49,795 bases of DNA from JBMTVN01 sp046047235 (GTDB lineage Bacteria > Verrucomicrobiota > Verrucomicrobiia > Limisphaerales > JAHDYP01), in the NCBI GenBank assembly GCA_046047235.1, contig JBJOII010000027.1, positions 1 through 49,795 on the forward strand, written 5' to 3'. The position numbers and the translations under genes are program-made. Position 1 is the stretch's first letter; each line of letters opens with the position of its first letter. This document shows positions 18,581 through 26,631 of the stretch, in pieces. The notes beneath the pieces were generated by a model. It made no database searches. It saw only the letters and a program-made list of their open reading frames with translations, and was not told where the DNA came from.

Positions 18581-18602
18581 TGCGACCCGCCCTCGGGTCG
18601 CA
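18581..18602 (-). other. Hairpin of composite repeat element, copy 1
   Basis: Perfect 9-bp inverted repeat TGCGACCCG / CGGGTCGCA around a 4-base loop. It lies at the far end of the heptad array as read from xth and is followed on the - strand by a purine tract starting GGGAGAGAGG. There is no T-run, so it is not an ordinary intrinsic terminator. The second copy at 27071-27094 has the same outer bases and two compensated internal changes. Confidence 0.85.
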
Positions 18603-18605
18603 AGA

Positions 18606-18759
18606 GCCCTCAGCCCTCTGCCCTCAGCCCTCAGCCCTCAGCCCTCAGCCCTCAGCCCTCTGCCCTATGCGCTCTGCCCTATGCGCTCTGCCCTATGCGC
18701 TCTGCCCTATGCGCTCTGCCCTATGCGCTCTGCCCTATGCGCTCAGCGCTCCGCGCTAT
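18606..18759 (-). repeat. Tandem heptanucleotide array (22 units), copy 1
   Basis: Twenty-two consecutive 7-base units of the type GCSCTMW on the + strand: first mostly GCCCTCA, then alternating GCCCTAT and GCGCTCT, so part of it looks like a 14-base repeat. The last unit contains the stop codon of xth (18756-18758). The region between xth and the cheA start (18453-18755) holds only this array, the hairpin, a CT-rich stretch at about 18540-18580 and the cheA leader. On the - strand the GCCCTCA units read GGG with 4-base spacers, which is a G-quadruplex-type pattern. Confidence 0.95.
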
Positions 18760-19520
18760 GCGCCCCCAACTCCTAACACCACACCCACCGGACAATGATC
18801 CGACCCCATCACCTCCGGCCGAATAAACGCATCGCGTAAAGCCGCCCTGAACCCACCCGAAATCAAAAAATAATCAATCCTCCACCCCACATTCCTCGCC
18901 CGAGCATTCGACATCTGACTCCACCACGTGTAATGCCCCCCCTCCTTCACATACTCCCGAAAGGTGTCCACAAAACCCGCCTTCACCATCGCCCCAAATC
19001 CCGCCCGCTCCTCCGGCGTAAAGCCGTGATTCCTTACATTCGCCTTCGGATTCGCCAAATCCAACTCCGTGTGCGCCACATTCAAATCCCCACAAAACAC
19101 CACCGGCTTCTCCTTCTCCAACCGGCGCAAATACCGCAAGAATACCCGATCCCACTCCTGACGATACTCCAACCTCGTCAGGCCACGTTGCGAATTCGGA
19201 ACATACACGTTCACCAGAAAGAAACCCTCATACTCCGCCGTTAATACCCGCCCCTCCCGGTCATGCTCAGCTTTCCCAATCCCCGTAGTCACTTTCAGCG
19301 GCTTCAACTTTGTAAAGATCGCTGTCCCAGCATACCCCTTCTTCTCCGCCGGATTCCAATAGCTCGTGTAACTCGCTGGCCATAACTGCTCCACCTCGTC
19401 CGGATAACACCGCGTCTCCTGTAAACACAAGATGTCAGGCGATTCCCCCTCCAAATACTCCAAGAAATTCTTGCGCATCACCGCCCGCAAACCATTCACG
19501 TTCCAGGAAATTATCTTCAT
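18756..19520 (-). CDS. xth: Exodeoxyribonuclease III / AP endonuclease
   Basis: 254 residues from the ATG at 19520, which gives the canonical start MKIISWNVNGLRAVM; the open frame extends 20 residues upstream without similarity. It nicks DNA at abasic sites and has 3'-phosphatase and exonuclease activity in base-excision repair. Catalytic motifs are all visible: LCLQETR (metal-binding Glu), FCGDLNVAHTELDLANPK, RIDYFLISGGF and the C-terminal SDHCPVGV with the catalytic Asp-His. The stop codon lies inside the first unit of the heptad array. It is divergent from the acyltransferase gene. Confidence 0.95.
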   Translation of the reverse strand: MKIISWNVNGLRAVMRKNFLEYLEGESPDILCLQETRCYPDEVEQLWPASYTSYWNPAEKKGYAGTAIFTKLKPLKVTTGIGKAEHDREGRVLTAEYEGFFLVNVYVPNSQRGLTRLEYRQEWDRVFLRYLRRLEKEKPVVFCGDLNVAHTELDLANPKANVRNHGFTPEERAGFGAMVKAGFVDTFREYVKEGGHYTWWSQMSNARARNVGWRIDYFLISGGFRAALRDAFIRPEVMGSDHCPVGVVLGVGGA

Positions 19521-19636
19521 CACAAATCCGCCCCCGATGTATCGAATCCCCCACGCCACGAGAAGTCTCGATTCACCCAAAGTCTAATCTGGCTTGCCCC
19601 AAAACCACGCTGCTCACACCATCCCCTACCCAGGTC

Positions 19637-20917
19637 ATGCGCCAGCTCCTCAACCAGTTCCAGAAGACCATGCTCCAATGGAACCACCTCCACCCCTATA
19701 ACGCCATCCACGGCCTGCGCCTCCCGAAACCCGTTGACCCCCAACAACTCCAAACCTCCATCCACCAAACCCTCGAAGCCAAACGCCTCACCCAATGCCT
19801 CATCTCCCCAAACCAATCCACTATCAACTTCACAACCAATCCCTCCCCCACCCGCCTCACCACCCTCGACACCACAGGTGACTCCCCCAACCACTTCAGT
19901 CAAATCATCGCCCGCGAACTCAATACCCCCTTCACCCACTCCATCAACCAACCCTTCACCCCCTTCCGCTTCCTCCTCATCAACCAACCCTCCTCCTCCT
20001 GGCTCTGCCTCACCTACTTCCACGCCGTCGCCGACGCCCACGCCATCCTCCAACTGCTCCGCGATATCGTCACCCGGCACCACCAACCCAATACAAACCT
20101 GCCCCCCGCCACCCCACCCGCCAACAACCCGGAATCCCTCCTTACCCACCACCCCCTCTCCCTCCTCCGCGCCCTGCTCACCCTCCCCTCCACGATCAGC
20201 ACCAGCCGACGCTGCCACCGGCCCAAAAGCCCAAATCCGGATGCTTCCAGCAACCTCTGCTCCGCCTTCACTCTCCCCCCGGACCTCCTGCAGCAACTCC
20301 GCCTGACCAGCCGCAGCTGGCAGGTCACCATCAATGACCTGCTCCTCACCGCCCTCCTCAAAGCCGTCGCACCCTTCACCCCATCCCGCCTCAACAACCC
20401 AAAACGCCCACTCCTCGGCCTCGGCGTCATCGTCAGCCTCCGCAACGATCTCCCCAACCCCGAATCCAACCCCTTCGGTCTCCTGCTCGGCTCCTTCAGA
20501 GTCGCCCACCCCACCCCCAACCACCTCCCGCTTGAAAACCTCGCCAAGCAAATCCACCAGCAAACCCAGTCCGCCAAACAACACCGCTCCTACCACCACA
20601 CACCAATCCACCTGACCGCAGCCCGCCTGCTCACCCAAACTCGCCCACCCCGTAAACAAACCGGTTTCTACCCCAAAAACCACCCCCTCTGCGGCGGGAT
20701 CACCAACCTGAACCTCGACCCCATCTGGCCCCACCAGGACTACTTCCGCGCCGTCTCCACCGGCCCCGCCACCCCACTGGTCCTCTCCGCCACCACCGCC
20801 AACCAAAACCTCCAGGCCTGCCTCACCTCAAATAGCAGCGTGTTTGACGCAAACGCCCTCGAACAGGTAAAGAGCACCCTGCAAGCGACAATCCAAGAAC
20901 TCCACCACGGTCGTTGA
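19637..20917 (+). CDS. Condensation-domain-like acyltransferase (HxxxD)
   Basis: 426 residues. The active-site motif HAVAD (His129-Asp133), preceded by LCLTYF, matches the HHxxxD/HxxxD of condensation-domain and wax-ester/PapA-type acyltransferases. The typical later segments are LTSRSWQVTINDLLLTALLK (about 216-235) and LGVIVSLRNDL. Such enzymes transfer an acyl group from CoA or carrier protein to an alcohol or amine; the substrate cannot be named. The stop (20915-20917) overlaps the TTG start of the next gene, which points to translational coupling. The three overlapping genes here look like one functional unit of lipid type. Confidence 0.7.
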   Translation: MRQLLNQFQKTMLQWNHLHPYNAIHGLRLPKPVDPQQLQTSIHQTLEAKRLTQCLISPNQSTINFTTNPSPTRLTTLDTTGDSPNHFSQIIARELNTPFTHSINQPFTPFRFLLINQPSSSWLCLTYFHAVADAHAILQLLRDIVTRHHQPNTNLPPATPPANNPESLLTHHPLSLLRALLTLPSTISTSRRCHRPKSPNPDASSNLCSAFTLPPDLLQQLRLTSRSWQVTINDLLLTALLKAVAPFTPSRLNNPKRPLLGLGVIVSLRNDLPNPESNPFGLLLGSFRVAHPTPNHLPLENLAKQIHQQTQSAKQHRSYHHTPIHLTAARLLTQTRPPRKQTGFYPKNHPLCGGITNLNLDPIWPHQDYFRAVSTGPATPLVLSATTANQNLQACLTSNSSVFDANALEQVKSTLQATIQELHHGR

Positions 20918-21984
20918 ACTCACCTCTCTCCATCACCTCATCCACGCTTGCCCTGCTGGCCCTGCTGCTCTGTAGCTGCGGAACCTACCAGCGCCGTGGC
21001 GCACCCCCCCACGCCGCCCAACTTTTCACCGCCCAACTCTCAAACCCAAAAACCGCGCTAACACCCGAACTCCAACAGCAAATCCTCCGACTCAACCCCA
21101 ACCAAGTTTCCTCCTCCGATATCCAAAACATCCTCTCCCACACCCCCGCACCCCGTATCCTCCTCATCCATGGCGGCGTCTGGCTCGTCATCCCCCGCAT
21201 GATCTCCTTCGCCGACTTCCTCACCTCCATGGGCTACCCCGCAGCAAGCCTCACCAATGCCCACGACGGCACCTACACCATCAGCTGCTACGAAAGCAGC
21301 GACATGATCGCCGGCACCATCGCCTTCTACTACGAAAAGGAAGGCCTCCGCCCCATCCTCATCGGCCATAGCCAGGGCGCCATGCAAATCGTCAAAGTCC
21401 TCCATAAACTCGAAGCACCCCACTCCCACTCCATCCCCGTCTGGAACCCCTACTCCTGGTCCGCTGAACCCCGCACCGAAATCATCGACCCCCTCACCCA
21501 ACAACCCCAACCCGTCGTCGGCCTCACCATCCCCTACGCCACAGGCATGGGCGGCGGCGGCGTCACCCGCCTCATGCCCAACCAGTGGGACATGCTCGGC
21601 CGACTCCGCTCCATCCCCAACTCAGTCGAGGAATATACCTACTTCTATAAACACTTCGACCTCCTCGGCGGCGACTGGCTCGGTTATGGCCCAGCCAACC
21701 TCTCCAAACCCAAAGGCACCGCCGCCGTCCGTAATGTCCGCCTCCCCACCGGCTACCACCACGGTAGTGTCCCCGATACCCGACACCTCGCCCAAAACCC
21801 CGAAATCGTCGAGTGGATCAATCACTATAACCCCCTCTCACCCCCCGACTCGGTCCCGGACTTCTCCTCCGACTCCAGAAATATCCTCTGGGCCGCCGAT
21901 GTCTGGTTCAGTATCAAAAAACACTGGGTCCTCGAACTCCAACGCTGGATCCAACATCAGCACCCCTCCGAAAATGCCCCTTGA
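20914..21984 (+). CDS. Lipoprotein alpha/beta hydrolase
   Basis: 356 residues from a TTG codon that overlaps the previous stop as TTGA. The first ATG in frame lies beyond the signal peptide, so TTG is the sensible start. The N-terminus is a lipoprotein signal (LALLALLLCSC, lipid-modified Cys22). The strand ILLIHGGVWLV (about 82-92) and the nucleophile elbow GHSQG (Ser153) mark an alpha/beta hydrolase. Later segments contain WNPYSWSAEP and a Gly-rich GMGGGG. The family is not recognised beyond the fold, so it is an esterase or acyltransferase-like hydrolase anchored to a membrane facing the periplasm. It overlaps the following methyltransferase gene by 11 bases. Confidence 0.72.
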   Translation: MNSPLSITSSTLALLALLLCSCGTYQRRGAPPHAAQLFTAQLSNPKTALTPELQQQILRLNPNQVSSSDIQNILSHTPAPRILLIHGGVWLVIPRMISFADFLTSMGYPAASLTNAHDGTYTISCYESSDMIAGTIAFYYEKEGLRPILIGHSQGAMQIVKVLHKLEAPHSHSIPVWNPYSWSAEPRTEIIDPLTQQPQPVVGLTIPYATGMGGGGVTRLMPNQWDMLGRLRSIPNSVEEYTYFYKHFDLLGGDWLGYGPANLSKPKGTAAVRNVRLPTGYHHGSVPDTRHLAQNPEIVEWINHYNPLSPPDSVPDFSSDSRNILWAADVWFSIKKHWVLELQRWIQHQHPSENAP

Positions 21985-22597
21985 TCACCTCCCCACACGA
22001 CAAATCGCCGTCCTCGCCTCCGCCCTCATCTATTGGGTCGGCGTAGCTATCCAAGCCCGACGCGTCCGGCGTAAAATCGGCCACTCCCCCAACGTCGCAC
22101 CTAAAGGCACCAAGGAAACCCTCCTCTGGATCGGCTGGACCACGGTCGTTCTCGCCTGGCTCATCCAACCCGCCCTAGGCGGCTCCCCCTCCACACTCCC
22201 AGGTATCCGCCTCCACCCCAACTTCACCGGATCCATCCCACTCGGCATCACTCTCCTCACCCTCGGCTACACCGCCACTCTCTGGTGCTACGCCGCCATG
22301 GGCAAAGCCTGGCGCATGGGTATCGACCACAAAGAACAAACCCAGCTCGTCACCCAAGGCCCCTATAAGTTCATCCGCCACCCCATCTACGCCTTCCAAG
22401 TCCTCATGCTCGCCGGCTCTACCCTACTCCTCCCCTCAGCCCTCTCCCTCGCCACTCTCGCCCTCCACCTCACCTGCGTCGCCTTCAAGGTCGCCGACGA
22501 AGAATCCCACCTCGCCAAACTCCACGGCCCCGCCTACCTCCAATACAAAAAACAAACCGGCCGACTCCTCCCACGCCTCCTCCCCCCCGCCCGCTAA
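21974..22597 (+). CDS. Isoprenylcysteine-methyltransferase-like membrane protein (ICMT/PEMT type)
   Basis: 207 residues from the ATG at 21974, which overlaps the hydrolase gene by 11 bases; an upstream ATG in the same frame lies deep within that gene. Four to five hydrophobic helices are seen. The hallmark GPYKFIRHPIYAFQVL (about 134-149) is the SAM-binding and catalytic signature of the ICMT/phospholipid-methyltransferase superfamily, followed by DEESHLAKLHGPAYLQYKK near the C-terminus. It should be an integral membrane SAM-dependent methylase acting on a lipid or prenyl-type substrate. It ends the acyltransferase-hydrolase-methyltransferase unit. Confidence 0.8.
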   Translation: MPLDHLPTRQIAVLASALIYWVGVAIQARRVRRKIGHSPNVAPKGTKETLLWIGWTTVVLAWLIQPALGGSPSTLPGIRLHPNFTGSIPLGITLLTLGYTATLWCYAAMGKAWRMGIDHKEQTQLVTQGPYKFIRHPIYAFQVLMLAGSTLLLPSALSLATLALHLTCVAFKVADEESHLAKLHGPAYLQYKKQTGRLLPRLLPPAR

Positions 22598-22632
22598 CAA
22601 CCCCGTCCATCGACTGAATCAATACCCGTCAC

Positions 22633-22644
22633 ATCAATATTGAT
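22633..22644. promoter_or_regulatory. 12-bp perfect palindrome, possible operator before the TRAP genes
   Basis: ATCAATATTGAT is a perfect palindrome in the 118-base gap between the methyltransferase gene and tatT. It is AT-rich in a GC-rich setting and lies 72 bases before the tatT start, a usual place for a repressor or activator site. No regulator gene is adjacent, so the assignment rests on symmetry and position only. Confidence 0.35.
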
Positions 22645-22715
22645 TTCACCCCACACCTAAACCACATGTATCGTCCCCAATCACGCGGGACCCGTAAACC
22701 TGCCCCAACGTCGCC

Positions 22716-23669
22716 ATGACTCACTCACCCCCATCCCAGCAAACCCAGGCCCGCATCGCCGCCTGCCTCGCCCTCGCCACGCTCGCCCTACTCACCTCCA
22801 GCTGCTCCCCCAAACGCATGGCCGTCAATATGGTCGGTAATGCCCTCGCCTCCGGCGGTACCACCTTCTCCTCCGATGACGACCCCGAACTCGTCAAAGC
22901 CGCCGTCCCCTTCAGCCTCAAACTCATGGAAAGCCTCCTCGCCGAAAGCCCTAAACACAAAAAACTCCTCCTCGCCACCTCCAGCGGCTTCACCCAATAC
23001 GCCTACGCCTTCGTCCAACTCGAGGCCGATGAACTCGAAGATACCGATTTCGCCGCCGCCGAAGCCCTCCGCAACCGCGCCCGCCGCCTCTACCTCCGTG
23101 CCCTCAACTACGGCCTCCGCGGACTCGATGCCTCCCATCGCCACTTCTCCCAAGACCTCACCAACAACCCCCGCGCAGCCGTAAAACGCGCCCGCAAAAA
23201 AGACGTCCCCCTCCTCTATTGGACCGCCCTCGCCTGGGGCGCCACCATCAGCGTCTCCAAAGATGACCCCTACATCGTCGCCCAAATCCCCCAAATGGAA
23301 GCCCTCATCGACCGCGCCCTCGAACTCAATGAATCCTACGCCGATGGCGCCATCCATAGCTTCCTCATCACCTACGAAATGAGCCGCGACGGCGCCCCCG
23401 GCCTCCCCGCCGACCGCTCACGTCAACACTTCAACCGCGCCATGGAACTCTCCCAAGGCAAACTCGCCGGCCCCCTCGTCTCCCTCGCCGAAGCCGTCTC
23501 CATCCAGGAACAAAACGTCGGGGAATTCGATCAACTGCTCAACCAGGCCCTCAGCATCAATCCCGACGACGACCCCGATAACCGGCTCATGAACCTCATT
23601 ATGCAACAACGCGCCCGCTGGCTGTTACAACACCGCGAAGACTTCTTCCTCCTGCCCGACCCTGCTTGA
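22716..23669 (+). CDS. TRAP transporter TatT-family lipoprotein
   Basis: 317 residues. A lipoprotein-type signal (LATLALLTSSC, Cys at about 30) is followed by an all-helical protein of TPR-like repeats. The segments MAVNMVGNALASGGTTFSSD, LLLATSSGFTQYAYAFVQLE and DVPLLYWTALAWGATISVSK are typical of the T component of TPAT systems (TRAP transporters with an additional periplasmic TPR lipoprotein). TatT trimers bind the DctP-type receptor and may pass ligand. The dctP and dctQM genes follow directly, which supports the call. Confidence 0.88.
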   Translation: MTHSPPSQQTQARIAACLALATLALLTSSCSPKRMAVNMVGNALASGGTTFSSDDDPELVKAAVPFSLKLMESLLAESPKHKKLLLATSSGFTQYAYAFVQLEADELEDTDFAAAEALRNRARRLYLRALNYGLRGLDASHRHFSQDLTNNPRAAVKRARKKDVPLLYWTALAWGATISVSKDDPYIVAQIPQMEALIDRALELNESYADGAIHSFLITYEMSRDGAPGLPADRSRQHFNRAMELSQGKLAGPLVSLAEAVSIQEQNVGEFDQLLNQALSINPDDDPDNRLMNLIMQQRARWLLQHREDFFLLPDPA

Positions 23670-23707
23670 CACCCCACACCAACCCCCGCTAGCAAAGGAC
23701 CTCGCTC

Positions 23708-24751
23708 ATGCAATACAAACTGCCCACCCAGAGGACAATCACCCGCATCCTCCACCATTCCGCTCTCGCTGCCCTCACCCTCGCCCTCACCCTCCTCTCC
23801 CTCACTCCCGCCCGGGCCGCCACCAAAATCCGCCTCGCCACCCTCGCCCCAACCGGCTCCGTCTACCATAAAAGCCTCCAAACGCTCCGCGATGAATGGC
23901 GCAAAATCTCCGGCAATAAGGTCGACCTGCTCGTCTATGCCGACGGCAAACTCGGCGGCGAAGCCGAAGTCGTCCGCCTTATGAACCTCAACTCCATCCA
24001 GGCCGCCATGCTCACGGTCGTCGGCCTCACAGAAATCGACCCCGGCGTCCAAGGCCTCCAAAATATCCCCATGGGCTTCCGGGACTTCGCCGAAGTCGAT
24101 CACGTCGCCCAAAAACTCCAGCCCCTCCTCGAAGAAAAACTCGCCGCCAAAGGCTACGTCGTCCTCGGCTGGAGCGACGCAGGCTGGGTCCGCTTCTTCA
24201 CCAAAAACCCCGTCCGCACCCCCGAAGACCTGAAATCCCAAAAGCTCTTCACCTGGGCCGGTAACCCCGAAGTCATCGGCATCTACCGCTCCGTCGGCCT
24301 CACCGCCGTCGCCCTCGAAACCGCCGATATCGTCCCCTCCCTCGAAACCGGACTCATCGACGCCGTACCCTGCCCCCCAGTCTTCGCCCTCAAAACCCAA
24401 ATCGACCGCCGCGCCTCCCATATGGTCGAAGTCAATTGGGCCCCCCTCGTCGGCGCCATCATCGTCAGCAAAAAAGCCTGGGAAGAAATCCCCGCCAACC
24501 TCCGCGAACCCATGCTCAAAGCCGCACAAAAGGCCACCGAGGAAATCCGCGCCGCCGGCCGCAAGGAAAGTGAAGAGTCCGTCAACGCCATGTCCCAACG
24601 CGGACTCAAGGTCATCCAACCCAACGCCGCCGAACTCGAGGAATGGCGCAAAACCGCCGAACAAACCTACCCCCAGGTCCGCAGTAAAATCGTCCCCCCC
24701 GACGTCTTCGACCGCACCCTCGAAATCCTTAAGGCATACCGCAGCCAATAA
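23708..24751 (+). CDS. dctP: TRAP transporter solute-binding protein, DctP family
   Basis: 347 residues with a Sec signal peptide (LAALTLALTLLSLTPARA). The mature part starts TKIRLATLAPTGSVYHKSL. Family landmarks are VYADGKLGGEAEVVRLMN (about 77-94), MGFRDFAEVDHV, the FFTKNPVRTPEDLKSQKLFT segment containing the ligand-carboxylate region, and GLIDAVPCPPVFAL. It is a periplasmic receptor, usually for carboxylate-type solutes, working with TatT and the membrane subunits. An AAAGGA lies 8 bases before the ATG. The end is two bases before the dctQM GTG start. Confidence 0.93.
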   Translation: MQYKLPTQRTITRILHHSALAALTLALTLLSLTPARAATKIRLATLAPTGSVYHKSLQTLRDEWRKISGNKVDLLVYADGKLGGEAEVVRLMNLNSIQAAMLTVVGLTEIDPGVQGLQNIPMGFRDFAEVDHVAQKLQPLLEEKLAAKGYVVLGWSDAGWVRFFTKNPVRTPEDLKSQKLFTWAGNPEVIGIYRSVGLTAVALETADIVPSLETGLIDAVPCPPVFALKTQIDRRASHMVEVNWAPLVGAIIVSKKAWEEIPANLREPMLKAAQKATEEIRAAGRKESEESVNAMSQRGLKVIQPNAAELEEWRKTAEQTYPQVRSKIVPPDVFDRTLEILKAYRSQ

Positions 24752-24753
24752 CC

Positions 24754-26631
24754 GTGACGCCGGAAACCTCAGCCAGTGGAGTCCCCCTCGACTCCACCAG
24801 GAAACCCCGTCCGCCCTGGCTGCATAACCTCTGCCAGGCGGAAAACCTCCTCGTGGTCGCAGCCCTCGGCCTCATGATGGCCCTGCCCTGCGTGGAAATC
24901 ATCCTCCGCAAAGGCTTCAATTCCAGCCTCCCCGGCTCCACCACCATCGTCCAGCACCTCGTCCTCCTCGTCAGTATGTTCGGAGGCGCCATCGCCGCCC
25001 GCGAAAACCGGCTCCTCTCCATCTCCACCATCTCACACTACCTCAAAGGCCCCTGGAAAACCGCCGCCCAAGTCCTCAGCCTCAGCACCGCTTCCGCTAT
25101 CACTGTCGCCCTCTGCCTCGCCAGTATCCCCGTCGTCCACGAAGAAAAAACCCTCGGCAATATCTTCGCCTGGGGCATCCCCAAATGGATCATCCTCCTC
25201 AGCCTCACTCTCGGCTACGGCACAATCAGTCTCCGTATCCTCTGGCACTCCAGCACGAAATGGCCCACCCGAATCCTCACTCTCACCCTCTCCGCCGCCC
25301 TGCTCGCCATCGCCCTGCTCCACCCCATCGACCCGGAAAAACTCCGCTGGCCCGCCCTGATCCTCCTCGCCATATGCACCCTGCTCGGCGCTCCCGTCTT
25401 CACCGCCATCGGCGGTATCGCCCTCATCCTCCTCTGGTCCCAAGGTGAAACAACCACCAGTATCCCCTTCAAACACTACGCACTCAGCGTCAGCCCCACC
25501 CTCCCCAGTATCCCCCTCTTCACGCTCGCCGGATATTTCCTCGCCGAAGGCGGCGCCGCCAAACGCTTCGTCCGCGTCTTCAACGCCCTGTTCGGCTCCC
25601 TCCGCGGTGGCCCCGCCGTCGTCACCGTCCTCGTCTGCGCCTTCTTTACCTCCTTCACCGGCGCCTCCGGCGTCACGATCCTCGCCCTCGGCGGCCTCCT
25701 CATGCCCATCCTCCTTGCCGCCGGTTACTCAGAACGACACGCCCTCGGCCTCCTCACCGCCGCAGGCTCCCTCGGCCTCCTCTTCCCCCCATGCCTCCCA
25801 CCCATCCTCTACTCCATCGTCGCCAGTGACTCCGCCGGAGCCCAAGTCCGCATAAACGAAATCTTCCAGGGCGGCCTCCTCCCCGGAATGCTCCTCATCG
25901 CCATGACCGCCGCCTGGGGCGTCTTCATCGCCCCAGGGAAAAAAGAAACCCGCCCCACGTTCAGCCTCCGTGAGTCCATCTCCGCCATCCGCGGCGCCAT
26001 CTGGGAACTCCTCCTTCCCGTCATCGCCCTCACCGCCCTCTTCAGTGGCCTCGCCACCCCGGTCGAAGCCGCCGCCATCACCGCCACCTACGCCTTCATC
26101 GTCGAAACACTCATCTATAAAGACCTCAAACTCTTCCGCGATGTCCCCCGCGTCATGACCGAATGCGGCCTCCTCGTCGGAGGTATCCTCCTCATCCTCG
26201 GCGTCGCCCTCGGCCTCACTTACTACCTCACCTGGGAAATGATCCCCGACCAGGCCGCCGAATGGGTCACCGCTAACGTCGAATCCAAATGGACCTTCCT
26301 CCTCCTCCTGAACCTCTTCCTCCTCGCCGTCGGCTGCCTCATGGATATCTACTCCGCCATCATCGTCGTCGTCCCCCTCCTCGTCCCCATCGCCTCTGCC
26401 TTCGGTATCGATATGGTCCACCTCGGCGTCATCTTCCTCGCCAACCTCGAACTCGGCTTCCTCACCCCACCCGTGGGCATGAACCTCTTCATCTCCTCCT
26501 ACCGCTTCAATAAACCCATGCCCGAAGTCATGCGCGCCTCCCTCCCCATGCTCGGCATCCTAGCCATCGGAGTCCTCCTCATCACTTACGTCCCCACCCT
26601 CACCACCTGGCTCCCCTCCCTCTTCCGCTAA
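24754..26631 (+). CDS. dctQM: Fused TRAP transporter permease (DctQ-DctM)
   Basis: 625 residues from a GTG start two bases after dctP. The first 180 residues or so hold four helices of the small subunit (LVVAALGLMMALPCVEIILR, IVQHLVLLVSMFGGAIAARE) and the rest is the large permease. Signature pieces are GGIALILLWS, LPSIPLFTLAGYFLAEGGAA, the scoop-like FFTSFTGASGVTILALGGLL, AGSLGLLFPPCLPPILYSI, and LGFLTPPVGMNLFISSYRF near the end. Na+-coupled import of the solute bound by DctP is expected. The fusion of Q and M is common in TPAT-type systems. The stop codon is followed in the same frame by a GH5 remnant. Confidence 0.94.
   Translation: MTPETSASGVPLDSTRKPRPPWLHNLCQAENLLVVAALGLMMALPCVEIILRKGFNSSLPGSTTIVQHLVLLVSMFGGAIAARENRLLSISTISHYLKGPWKTAAQVLSLSTASAITVALCLASIPVVHEEKTLGNIFAWGIPKWIILLSLTLGYGTISLRILWHSSTKWPTRILTLTLSAALLAIALLHPIDPEKLRWPALILLAICTLLGAPVFTAIGGIALILLWSQGETTTSIPFKHYALSVSPTLPSIPLFTLAGYFLAEGGAAKRFVRVFNALFGSLRGGPAVVTVLVCAFFTSFTGASGVTILALGGLLMPILLAAGYSERHALGLLTAAGSLGLLFPPCLPPILYSIVASDSAGAQVRINEIFQGGLLPGMLLIAMTAAWGVFIAPGKKETRPTFSLRESISAIRGAIWELLLPVIALTALFSGLATPVEAAAITATYAFIVETLIYKDLKLFRDVPRVMTECGLLVGGILLILGVALGLTYYLTWEMIPDQAAEWVTANVESKWTFLLLLNLFLLAVGCLMDIYSAIIVVVPLLVPIASAFGIDMVHLGVIFLANLELGFLTPPVGMNLFISSYRFNKPMPEVMRASLPMLGILAIGVLLITYVPTLTTWLPSLFR

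Noticed and set aside
18606..18759. Possible CRISPR array
   Set aside because: The 7-base units are contiguous without spacers, and no cas gene is in the window.
19520..20806. 428-residue open frame on the - strand opposite the acyltransferase gene
   Set aside because: It is a shadow of the same kind. The + strand protein has the HAVAD motif and the correct domain order.
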